Source: Agarophyton chilense (Eukaryota > Rhodophyta > Florideophyceae > Gracilariales > Gracilariaceae). Taken from it: a stretch of 64,000 nucleotides of DNA. Below the pieces are notes generated by a model that was not told the origin of the DNA, did no database searches, and saw only the letters and a program-made list of their open reading frames with translations. This document shows positions 35,641 through 45,729 of the stretch, one piece after another (position 1 is the first letter of the stretch; the number at the start of each line of letters is the position of its first letter). Where the stretch lies: positions 1,639,002 to 1,703,001 of the forward strand of contig JARGXX010000138.1 in assembly GCA_030374765.1 (NCBI GenBank). Reading direction: 5' to 3'. The translations under genes and the position numbers were made by a program.

Positions 35641-36461
35641 CCGATGGGGCTTGCGGTCGCCAGCGCCAACTGGTGCCAATGTGTGGAGTTAAGCGTCTGC
35701 CGCGAGGCATGGTGCAGACACCCATTTGCAGGCAACCAGTGCTCATCGGGGCTTTGTATACTATTGCACAGTGTAGCTTTTTTCCTCCAGCGAGATACAC
35801 AATCCCATTCCGTTAAGGATCCACAGTAACTCATTTGAAGCAATCCTCGCGCGCCTTTTCGCGATTAAAGGCATCTCATTGTCACGGTAACATATCGGCT
35901 TTCGAAATGTACGCCGCGAACGATAGGCATTGCTGAGTCAGCAAAATGCACAAGAACTTTTAACATAACTGCCGGCGGAAGCCGTGTGACAACAGCTCCT
36001 CCATTAGTAAGTATTTAACTGCAGCTTACCATTCGGAGCACTTGTGGTCATGGACGTGTTTTCTTCAACGCTTCCCGCGTGTTTACGGCTCTTGCTGACG
36101 CAATCTTCCCTAACCTTACCCACTCATGCGAGTATAAGACGCCAGCTATGTGGGCCCTATAGGCCTCTTCAGCTAGGGTTTTCGAGTCATATGCACTCAA
36201 CTTGCTCGCAAGACACACCCGTGCATCATTTATGACCTCTCGGATGTGCGTCGCTTCAAAGTGATAACGTTATACGTACCTCGGGCGCCTCCTCCCCCAT
36301 TGCGTGCCTCGCTCGAAGAAAAAGAAGCTCCACTGCGATGATATACAAGGCCCCGACGAGCAGTGGTTGTAAGCAAATGGGTGTCTGCCCTATGCCTCGC
36401 GGCAGACGCTTAACTCCACACATTGGCACCAGTTGGCGCTGGCGACCGCAAGCCCCATCGG

Positions 36462-36468
36462 TATAAAT
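36462..36468 (+). promoter_or_regulatory. TATA-like element of paralogue B
   Basis: TATAAAT, 164 nt before the ATG at 36632. Same spacing as in the mirror copy. Confidence 0.5.
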
Positions 36469-36631
36469 CAGAGCTTTGTTCGCTGTTCTGCTTGCCTTCC
36501 ATATCCTCGGCAGCCGCTCGTCCATCGGAGCTAACGAGATCACTCCACTATTTCTAGCAGCGGACACTTTCCGTAGCCTCCCTTCGTTTCAAGCAACTAC
36601 ATCTTCGATCAAAACATACATCCAAATCCAA

Positions 36632-37126
36632 ATGGCTGCATTCTACCACTCACCGTCTCGCACGCTGCTGGCGTGTACACTGCTGATTGTGGCGTTTTTC
36701 TCGTCGATGCCCCACGGCGGTTTTGTGGTCTGTGCTTCCACGCCCAAGTTCTGTAGAGGTTCCAGCTCTTCTGAAGGAACTGGGGGGAAATGCTGTACAT
36801 GTTGTGAGTTAAGTTGTGTATCAGATGGGTGTCCTATAAAAGGGAGAGAATGTGAACCCCCTATCTTCTCGAGCGAAAGGGATGAGAGCCAGGTGTCCAG
36901 GTTTCAGGAGCTCGAACAGTTTGTCAAAAGTGCCGGATCTGAAGCGGTGCAGGAGGCCAACAAGACGGTGTCCCTGAAAAGTGGTGAACAATTCGAGTAT
37001 TGTATTTGTGTTGCTGCATGTGCTTCAGCCAGAGCCGTATGCAACAAAGTACTCTCAATTCCAGGTTCCTCTTTTGTATGCAAGAAATTGTATCAAGCGT
37101 GTCTGGTGCCTTGCCAGATTCTGTGA
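36632..37126 (+). CDS. secreted cysteine-rich protein, paralogue B
   Basis: The 164-residue protein starts at ATG 36632, chosen because the signal peptide and upstream arm match paralogue A. The frame is open further upstream to 36476, but that part lies in the promoter arm. The mature part is Cys-rich with a CCTCC cluster near residue 55, YC.C...C......C near 125, and a C-terminal C...C pair. The middle is predicted helical and charged. It shares the signal peptide almost exactly with paralogue A but little of the mature sequence beyond cysteines. Function unknown. Confidence 0.75.
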   Translation: MAAFYHSPSRTLLACTLLIVAFFSSMPHGGFVVCASTPKFCRGSSSSEGTGGKCCTCCELSCVSDGCPIKGRECEPPIFSSERDESQVSRFQELEQFVKSAGSEAVQEANKTVSLKSGEQFEYCICVAACASARAVCNKVLSIPGSSFVCKKLYQACLVPCQIL

Positions 37127-39754
37127 CCTTTGGGACAGGGCTGCCCGCTTCAAGAAAAGGTCTTGCTGATTCGATGTGGCTCGGAAGAAGATTGCCGTCA
37201 CAGCAGATGTTGAGCTTGCGTTTTTCATGGAAGAGGAGACAAGTGTGGAGGATTTTTTCACCGCATGAAGAAGAATAGCGTGTGTAATAAATATTTTCGC
37301 TGTGACCTTGCATGAGTATATATGTTCTGCTACCCTTCAAGGGCTTGATCAAAAACCCCGGCACTGATGTTGGCGAGGCCTCCCTTCCGTCGTTGCCCGC
37401 CCATAACACCCCACCTTCAGCAACGACACAACACGCGAGAGAGATGCACTTATCTGATAGCCACAGCACATGCGCCTCTTTCCTGGCCATTCTCTCTGTT
37501 CCTGACCAGAGCTTTCCGCGCTGCCGAGCAAATAGAGCGCACGCCAAGTGCTCGTGCAGCGCTTTCCACAGAGCACAGGCTAATACTTCTAGGATGAAAT
37601 TGTGCCATATGTCGCACTTGCGGCAGCGACGACGTGCTTGCGATTAGGGGATTGTCACCTTGTTCTTGTCAACCTGTATCTAAAATGGAGCAACTTGTGA
37701 TACCACACCCTTCCATCACCGTATTGTACCAACACGAGTGGGCGACAGCTTGGAAAAGAGTTCTCTCCTTCTCCCCAAGGAGAAAAGCAAGCATTCAGCG
37801 TCTTTCAAATCTCTGTTGACGGGGGTTAAGCCACGCACTGCAATTGCAGGGAACAGAATAGAAAAACGTCAGGTAAACATCGTACTGATTCGTAGTCTCG
37901 ATTGCAAACAGCACAATATAGGGCACAACTCAGGAGCAGGTTAATTCCGATGCCCTTTGAGGTTGCTTTCAGCGTGGCCGCTTAAAGTATTTATTAATAG
38001 TGCCCGAAGAGGTGCTAATGATAGTTGCAGCAATAGCAATGATTAGCGAGAGGCAATAGAAAACACTGCAGATGCGTTCGATCGCATTCAAGACAACAAA
38101 GCAGAAACGAAGTCTCATGACCAGTATCCAAAACATAACACATAGTCATGCATTTGAGCCATATGCACATGGCAAAACAGCACGCTTTCTCCCAGCACTG
38201 CAAGAATTAGAAGACATCGGTCATCATGATGCGCGATGGCGTGGAGTCGGAGGATACAACAATCTCTATGCCGACTTCAAATACTAAGGATTCAAGGGGC
38301 ACAAAAGCTGCTGCATATGGGCAAAAACAGGTAGTGATGCGATTTTGCAATCGATCCGTCAAACGCTATAGAGTTGGAGCAAGCCTACCAGTGCTCTAAT
38401 AAATAGCCACCGACCTCAAAATATCACAAAATATAGCACCCCAACAGGTAAGCAAGACTACCAGAGACTGGCAGAGAGGTACTATTTGTCTCAATCCCAG
38501 TACAAGCCTCGTCTAGCTCGGTTCATGTCAACCAACCATTTTCACAACATCATAAAAGAACCAGAAATATAGAACATTCTGTATCATTGCCTCACATGAC
38601 ACCATGGAACAACTTAAAGGGTGCCGGCAGACATGTTTGTGGGAAAAAATGTTTTGGTGGACTTCCGAGAATTAGTAGCAGCTGCATAGAGAGAAAAGTG
38701 GTGAGAAGGTTTGGTTTTTTTAGAGTCCTTGGTTGAAATTGAAAAGTTGAACGTATATTAGTTGTGACACGGTGTAGTAGAGATGAAGCGTTGTGGGCAA
38801 ATGTAGAGGCGCAGTAAAACCAAATAAGGTTTTTGGTTTTGCAACGACGCTTGAATTGGGTCTAAAGAGGCGTATGCGATATATGAGGCGGGTGGTGAGA
38901 GTTTAAGAATGTGACGCAAATGTTGCGAGAGACGTATTGGTGAAGGCGGAAAACGGGGTTTCGGGGGCCCATGGGGGTGTATTAGGATGTGGGCAGACGT
39001 ATTCAAAAAGAAAGAATTGGATTGCCTTCAGGCAATAAATTTCAACTGCAAATCACGGCTCATAAGTTACACACCTATTGTTGATTTGCATTGTTTTTTC
39101 GCACTTTCGGGATGCAAATTATGAGCCGTTATTCGCAGTTGACCAAAACTGCCTGCAGCCAGTTTCGCGAAATGCAAGGAAACTCGTTTTGCTCCTACCA
39201 GGCGCCGTAACAAAGCCAACGCTGCTGTAAACAGCAGATTTCCATGCCTATGTCTCCCTACTACTAGGATCAGGTGGGTTCTATGATTTTACATGCGTTT
39301 GGGCTGCTTACATGTTTTCATTAGTCTTACGCCAACCATGGAACGCAGCGCAGAATACGTGTATGTGCGTTTTTGACAGCGCCTGATGGATGCAATGGAA
39401 CGCGAATATAATTTTAATTCGTTTGGGGAACCAGTTGTATGCCAAGACGCTCCGGTAAATTGAGCCTTAATCCATTGTTGATCAATTTACTATACCAAAC
39501 CCATAGATCGCAGCGAAATGGAGCACGGTCTTTACTTCAAGCATCACACCGTTTATATACCTCTCATTTTATATCTCTGCTCGGTAATGGTGCAGTACTG
39601 CCCTAAAACATGTACCTGTGAAACGAATTTGAAAGTTTACACTTACCTACAGTTGCATTTACTTTCATATCTGACTAAGCTTGTTTTACTCCTTCCTCAA
39701 ATTTGAAATCTCAGCGCCAATCCTTAGAAAATTGGGAGTTTCGTCGTCCGACGA
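37127..39754. other. no supported gene
   Basis: Only short frames on both strands. Sequence from 38000 on is AT-rich. No repeat, RNA gene or element end was recognised. Confidence 0.45.
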
Positions 39755-41091
39755 CTATAAACATTTTGCAAAAACCCGGTCTTGTTCGTGAAACATAGTA
39801 GAGTCAGAACGTAAGCTTGCCTCTTTTGATTCGTTGAAGAGACTGCAGTCTCTGTCGCAGAAAAGATCCTGTACCAAACGTGCCCTTGTCATCGGCGATG
39901 ATCTCCACAGATACCAGACAAGATTTCTGAGAAGAACAAGTCTACAAGCAGGACTGAAACCCTGCCCATCCCTGTGTACTTTGAATCCTTTCGCATAAGA
40001 CAGACCACACTTGAAACAACCTCCAGATGGTATTGCAAGATATTTGTCACACAAGCGGTACCTGTGATTTTATGAGAAGCATTTAAAGCATTGGTTCCTT
40101 TCCCACCCGCAACTTTGATTACCGTGCTTCACAACTGCTTTGTGTGAAACATAGCAAGCAATGCATTCATGTTCAAATTCTCTGATGAGGGACTGGCAAG
40201 TCCCTACAACATGACTCATTGAGTCTTTTCCATGAGAAGAAGTGAATTGTAGTGCCCGACTAGAAGCTTCATATGCTTTAGAGAAGGCAGTAGCAGGACC
40301 TTCCGTTTCTAGGGCATGGGGTTTCGGTCTCCATTTCGGCCCAGCAGGGCTGCAATTCTCCCAACTCTGTCGCTTATCACCGTCATCAACTTTTGGTGCA
40401 CCATTGCTTCGAGTGTGGCAAATGTGACAATTCTCCGACTCGCTATCCAGCAAGCACATGCCACTTTGTTCCCCGTCCATGACACCATACATCCAGTTAT
40501 TTCGGCACAACGAAGTGTTTTCGAGCCATTTCTGTTCTTCCCTCCACTGCTCTAGTTTAATATAGTCTTCTTCATTTTGGATCTGCAATTCCTTTCGCTC
40601 TATTTCAGCCACAAAGGAACGTGCAAGACTACTGGAGTAGACGGTGATACAAAAAGAGAGCCTTCCATCCCTCCCTGCTCTTCCAGACTCCTGTGCATGG
40701 TCCGAAAGTGAGGTAGATCCACCTACATGCAAGACTAGTCTCACATTAGGGGCGTCTATTCCAGCTCCAAACGCACACGTGCACACCATGAGGACCACTG
40801 TGCACTGAGATGAATCCGTCGTATCTTTTTCACCTTGACTATTTTGCTGTCTCCAAGCTTTGTATATCTGGATCCGTTGAATCTTGTCCATGCCGGCGTG
40901 ATAGCAAAGAACAGAGACCTTTTTCGATAAAGGTTTCCTGGGGCTTCCGTTGTCTAAACCTTGTTCGTTCTCGTAAAAGGCTGATAGAATATCATTGAGC
41001 TGGTCGGCGTCCTTCCTTCGAGTGACGTAAAGGAGAACCCGGAAAGCAGGCGAATCCTGATGATCATTGGCGTTAAGCCTAACTTGTTGAC
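39755..41091 (-). pseudogene. YR/RecQ-like helicase fragment, truncated, one in-frame TAA
   Basis: A minus-strand frame is open from the edge of the 915-bp repeat (41091/41092) to 39755, apart from TAA at 40070-40072. It contains the C-terminal half of a RecQ-type helicase: SVLCYHAGM, motif V (FGAGIDAPNVR) and motif VI (ESGRAGRDG). It continues into the cysteine-rich tail (CHIC, CFKCFS and, after the stop, CFKCG). It aligns in order with the C-terminal part of the gene at 51273-45730 but is well diverged. The 5' part is removed exactly at the repeat unit. It lacks Walker A and B, so it is inactive. Confidence 0.85.
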
Positions 41092-42007
41092 CTATATATA
41101 TTACAGGTTGTAAGTGTGGGCTGGCGCTTGGTAAAACGCAGTTGTCAGTAGCACTTGGTAATTACATACACCAAGCGCCATGCGCTGCATTCGACGTATG
41201 TGCGATTTTGACCCCCTTGATGGAAAACGTTGTGCTGGAGAGCGCGTATGACACATTGGCACGCTCAAAAAATCGTGGCTAATTGCGCTCAGGCGCTTCG
41301 TTCGGGTAACGTAGCGCGCGACTTGCCAGATGTTGGGGCGCAGCACCCATTTTTGCAATTTTTGCTTTTGAAAAAATCATAAATTTTACGCGCGCTGGGC
41401 TTTCTGCCAAATCCTGCGTTTGCACATGTTTTATTGTAACATTTATGCTGCAAAACGTGGAGGCGTGCGTCGAGTGAGGCACTCAAAAGGCGCTTGGTTT
41501 CAGCCACATCTCCGCTGCACAGTCGAGCTGTGTTGTAAGGTGGATAATGTGCGAAATTGTTATCAAAAGAAAGGGTTAGGGTATGCGTTTGCGCTTGGTT
41601 CTGTGGCGATTTCGTGGAGGCAGTTGGCACATTGTCAGGCGTTTTGTATGTGCGTTTTTGGGGTCGTGTACGTGGCTAAAAAAGGTGCGTTTGCGCTTGG
41701 TTCTAGGATGGTTTTCATATCCGGCAACACTGGGGGTCGATATTCGTTGGTATTGTCAAGTTCAATGTAGTTTGAGTGTGGTGAGTAGTAGGTCAGGCGA
41801 GTGCTGGCGCCACACTCTCAGCTAAAGAAGATGCGTGCAGTGCGTTTAGTGAGGTAGGGATGACGTATGCTTAACGATGCCAGGTAGGGTCTTATGACGT
41901 TAAGGTTTGTCCAACAGTGCCATCGCCATAAAGTAGCTATCGGTCAGGGCCTACGGGAGTTTACGTTTTGGTAGAAGAAACCATTGTGTACGGGCTTTTA
42001 CAGGTTT
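41092..42007 (+). repeat. 915-bp subtelomeric unit, copy 1
   Basis: The unit starts CTATATATATTACAGGTTG and ends TTTTACAGGTTT. This copy (916 bp) truncates the helicase fragment on its left. Its right end runs into unique sequence rather than telomeric repeat. Reading frames inside are short and not conserved by codon pattern, so it is probably non-coding. The motif GCGCTTGGT is iterated within it. Confidence 0.9.
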
Positions 42008-43055
42008 TTGTAGTGCAACGCCCAGTCAGGGGATACTTGAAGATGCAACTCATAGAATGAGGATTGAACCCTCCGAGGGTTATGATTATGATCCCCTCTA
42101 AGGTGTGCTGAGGTGGCACTGTTTTCCGGTTATATTTCGCCTATAAGGGAAAAATTCGGATGGCCCATGGTTGGATTGGCCCCGTGATACACGTGGCTTA
42201 ATTTTGGCACCGATTTTCGGATATTTGTAGAACGTTGGACTTTTGGGCCCTGAATATATTGGTGTTTTGGCATGCTGAAAAATCAATGAATTTTTTGATG
42301 TCTGTGTCTGAGTTGAAAACAGGGCCGGCCAGACAAAAAATTGTAAAAATTATGCTGTGGCGCAGGTCAAGCAGCCAGACATGTATTTTGATTAAATCTA
42401 CCGAATAGCAGGCCTCAGTACACCGCAAATGCAAGTCTGATCGAGACTAGAAAAGCGCGATAGAAGGTGCCACAAATGGAGGTTGTCCGAGACAAAACGG
42501 GTGTCTGAGACAAAACGGGTGTCTGAGACAAAACGGGTGTCTGAGACACCACGGGTGTGTATGAACTTGTGACAGTTGCCATACCAAACTCATCTCTGGG
42601 CACTGGACTACACGTTGCACGGGCCTGTAACGCGGCTAAACACGTAGAAAGACGTGTGAGGGAGGATCTTAGAGAAATCCAAAGTGTACAGTTGAACATG
42701 GTGGCCGCTAGATGATCTGATCTAATTTTCGAAAAGCTTCGGATTTGGGTGTGTTTGGGAGGGGTTTTACAATCTGAGAAAAGGACTTTGCCGTGTGTGC
42801 GGTAGACGGCAGATGACTAGCTCGTGATTCACCGAACTGTGGACACGCACAAGTAGGGCTGAGGAGAGTGTGTTGGATGTGAATGATGTGTAAGAGTGCT
42901 GAAGAGGGACCGAGTTGGACACAAAAACCGTGTGATGATTGGCGTTTTAGCATGCCGAAAAATGTTTGAATGACTTGCAGTCCCTTAAGAAAAGAGGTGG
43001 GTTTAGGGGAAGATGCACCATTACGGGGTTTTATATTTGCAGTAAGGAAAACAGT
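42008..43055. other. spacer between subtelomeric units, with palindromic 18-bp repeats
   Basis: About 1 kb unique to this spot. At about 42487-42558 an 18-bp unit built around the palindrome GTCTGAGAC followed by AAAACGG occurs four times, the last diverged. No gene recognised. A T-arm-like hairpin with a B-box match occurs near 42065 on the minus strand but no full tRNA. Confidence 0.6.
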
Positions 43056-43970
43056 CTATATATATTACAGGTTGTAAGTGTGGGCTGGCGCTTGGTAAAA
43101 CGCAGTTGTCAGTAGCGCTTGGTAATTACATACACCAAGCGCCACGCGCTGCATTCGACGTATGTGCGATTTTGACCCCCTGGATGGAAAACGTTGTGCT
43201 GGAGAGCGCGTATGACACATTGGCACGCTCAAAAAATCGTGGCTAATTGCGCTCAGGCGCTTCGTTCGGGTAACGTAGCGCGCGACTTGCCAGATGTTGG
43301 GGCGCAGCACCCATTTTTGCAATTTTTGCTTTTGAAAAAATCATAAATTTTACGCGCGCTTGGCTTTCTGCCAAATCCTGCGTTTGCACATGTTTTATTG
43401 TAACATTTTTGCTGCACAACGTGGAGGCGTGCGTCGAGTGTGGCACTCAAAGGCGCTTGGTTTCAGCCACATCTCCGCTGCACAGTCGATCTGTGTTGTA
43501 AGCTGGATAATGTGCGAAAATTTTATCAAAAGAAAGGGTTAGGGTATGCGTTTGCGCTTGGTTCTGTGGCGATTTCGTGGAGGCAGTTGGCACATTGTCA
43601 GGCGTTTTGTATGTGCGTTTTTGGGGTCGTGGACGTGGCTAAAAAAGGTGCGTTTGCGCTTGGTTCTAGGATGGTTTTCATATCCGGCAACACTGGGGGC
43701 CGATATTCGTTGGTATTGTCAAGTTCAATGTAGGTTGAGTGTGGTGAGTAGTAGGTCAGGCGAGTGCTGGCGCCACACTCTCAGCTAAAGAAGATGCGTG
43801 CAGTGCGTTTAGTGAGGTAGGGATGACGTATGCTTAACGATGCCAGGTAGGGTCTTATGACGTTAAGGTTTGTCCAACAGTGCCATCGCCATAAAGTAGC
43901 TATCGGTCAGGGCCTACGGGAGTTTACGTTTTGGTAGAAGAAACCATTGTGTACGGGCTTTTACAGGTTT
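43056..43970 (+). repeat. 915-bp subtelomeric unit, copy 2
   Basis: Nearly identical to the other copies. GCGCTTGGT occurs at 43088, 43115, 43553, 43554-shifted context excluded, and clearly at 43656, with an inverted copy at 43134-43142 that pairs with 43115-43123 as a 9-bp hairpin. Details of all six sites are given in the findings. Degenerate telomeric repeats start directly at 43971. Confidence 0.88.
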
Positions 43971-44116
43971 CAGGGGTTTAGGGGTTTAGGGGTTTTAGGA
44001 GAAGCTTTACCTTTATGGGATTTTGAATTTACGGAGAGGAAAGCATTGTGTAGTGGTTTTAGGGGTTTTAGAGGTTCAGGGGTTCAGGGGTTCAGGGGGT
44101 TTAGGGGAAACTTTAC
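43971..44116 (+). repeat. interstitial telomere-like tract
   Basis: Runs of GGGTTTA and GGTTCAGGGG type are mixed with a spacer (AGAAGCTTTACCTTTATGGG and following) that resembles the tail of the 915-bp unit. G-rich strand is on plus, as in all other tracts here. Confidence 0.85.
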
Positions 44117-45031
44117 CTATATATATTACAGGTTGTAAGTGTGGGCTGGCGCTTGGTAAAACGCAGTTGTCAGTAGCGCTTGGTAATTACATACACCAAG
44201 CGCCACGCGCTGCATTCGACGTATGTGCGATTTTGACCCCCTGGATGGAAAACGTTGTGCTGGAGAGCTCGTATGACACATTGGCACGCTCAAAAAATCG
44301 TGGCTAATTGCGCTCAGGCGCTTCGTTTGGGTAACGTAGCGCGCGACTTGCCAGATGTTGGGGCGCAGCACCCATTTTCGCAATTCTTGCATTTGAAAAA
44401 ATCATAAATTTTACGCGCGCTTGGCTTTCTGCCAAATCCTGCGTTTGCACATGTTTTATTGTAACATTTTTGCTGCACAACGTGGAGGCGTGCGTCGAGT
44501 GTGGCACTCAAAGGCGCTTTGTTTCAGCCACATCTCCGCTGCACAGTCGATCTGTGTTGTAAGCTGGATAATGTGCGAAAATTTTATCAAAAGAAAGGGT
44601 TAGGGTATGCGTTTGCGCTTGGTTCTGTGGCGATTTCGTGGAGGCAGTTGGCACATTGTCAGGCGTTTTGTATGTGCGTTTTTGGGGTCGTGGACGCGGC
44701 TAAAAAAGGTGCGTTTGCGCTTGGTTCTAGGATGGTTTTCATATCCGGCAACACTGGGGGCCGATATTCGTTGGTATTGTCAAGTTCAATGTAGGTTGAG
44801 TGTGGTGAGTAGTAGGTCAGGCGAGTGCTGGCGCCACACTCTCAGCTAAAGAAGATGCGTGCAGTGCGTTTAGTGAGGTAGGGATGACGTATGCTTAACG
44901 ATGCCAGGTAGGGTCTTATGACGTTAAGGTTTGTCCAACAGTGCCATCGCCATAAAGTAGCTATCGGTCAGGGCCTACGGGAGTTTACGTTTTCGTAGAG
45001 GAAACCATTGTGTACGGGCTTTTACAGGTTT
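44117..45031 (+). repeat. 915-bp subtelomeric unit, copy 3
   Basis: Same boundaries as copy 2. Its left edge interrupts a telomere-associated spacer (AAACTTTACC), and T(3-4)AGGGG repeats follow at 45032. Confidence 0.9.
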
Positions 45032-45305
45032 CAGGGGTTTAGGGGTTTAGGGGTTTAGGGGTTTAGGGGTTTAGGGGTTTTAGGAGAAGCTTTACCTTTA
45101 TGGGATTTTGAAGTTACGGAGAGGAAAACATTGTGTAGGGGTTTTAGGGGTTTTAGAGGTTCAGGGGTTCAGGGGTTCAGGGGGTTTAGGGGAAACTTTA
45201 CCTTTATGGGATTTTTTATTTACGGAGAGGAAAACATTGTTTAGGGGCTGGAGGGCTTTAGGGGTTTTAGGGGAAGCTTTGCGTTTATTGGATTTTAGGG
45301 GTTTT
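45032..45305 (+). repeat. interstitial telomere-like tract
   Basis: Clean TTTAGGGG repeats at 45032-45082 are followed by two copies of a roughly 55-bp spacer (starting near 45083 and 45191) alternating with TTCAGGGG and TTTTAGGGG repeats. Confidence 0.88.
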
Positions 45306-45729
45306 AGGAGTCTAGAGTCGAGACGTCAAGTTCCATTATAGTACGAATGCGTGGTGAACAGATTGTTTGAGGGTGTACTCGATATCTGCGGTGGTTGGAT
45401 AAAGTTCTGTGTTGAGCGACCTGCATTCGATAAGTGTACTGGGCTTTATGTGTAGGACTGATATAGAGTGTAGGTTGTTTCGTTACACTGTATTTTTGAG
45501 GCGGAGTTGGGGTATTTAGGGGCTGAGGTTGAGCTGGAGATAGAGTCGTTTGAATAACGCTTGTTGCTGGGTTGGGTGTAATGTAACGGTCGAATATGGG
45601 GTGTTTGGCGTTATACTTAAGTATAAAGAGTAGGAAATGTGGTTTTCTGTGGCAAGGAAGAGAGTTGAAAGCAAAATGGAGAAAGAAGAATGGGTGTTTA
45701 TTGTACCGGGTTGGAATCTAAAATCGTGC
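45306..45729. other. spacer downstream of the helicase gene
   Basis: No gene. It probably holds the 3' flank or UTR of the minus-strand helicase gene. Confidence 0.4.

Larger units (their letters stand above)
35460..36645. repeat. long inverted repeat joining two divergent genes
   Basis: About 310 bp upstream of and including the first codons of each secreted-protein gene is repeated in inverted orientation (roughly 35460-35770 and 36330-36645) with only a few mismatches. The roughly 560-bp centre is unique and holds no gene. The arms include a TATAAAT at the same distance from each ATG, so the two genes probably share promoter sequence. An inverted duplication followed by divergence of the coding parts explains the layout. 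Confidence 0.8.

Noticed and set aside
42487-42558. CRISPR array
   Set aside because: Repeat and spacer are not distinguishable, the period is 18 bp, and the genome is eukaryotic.
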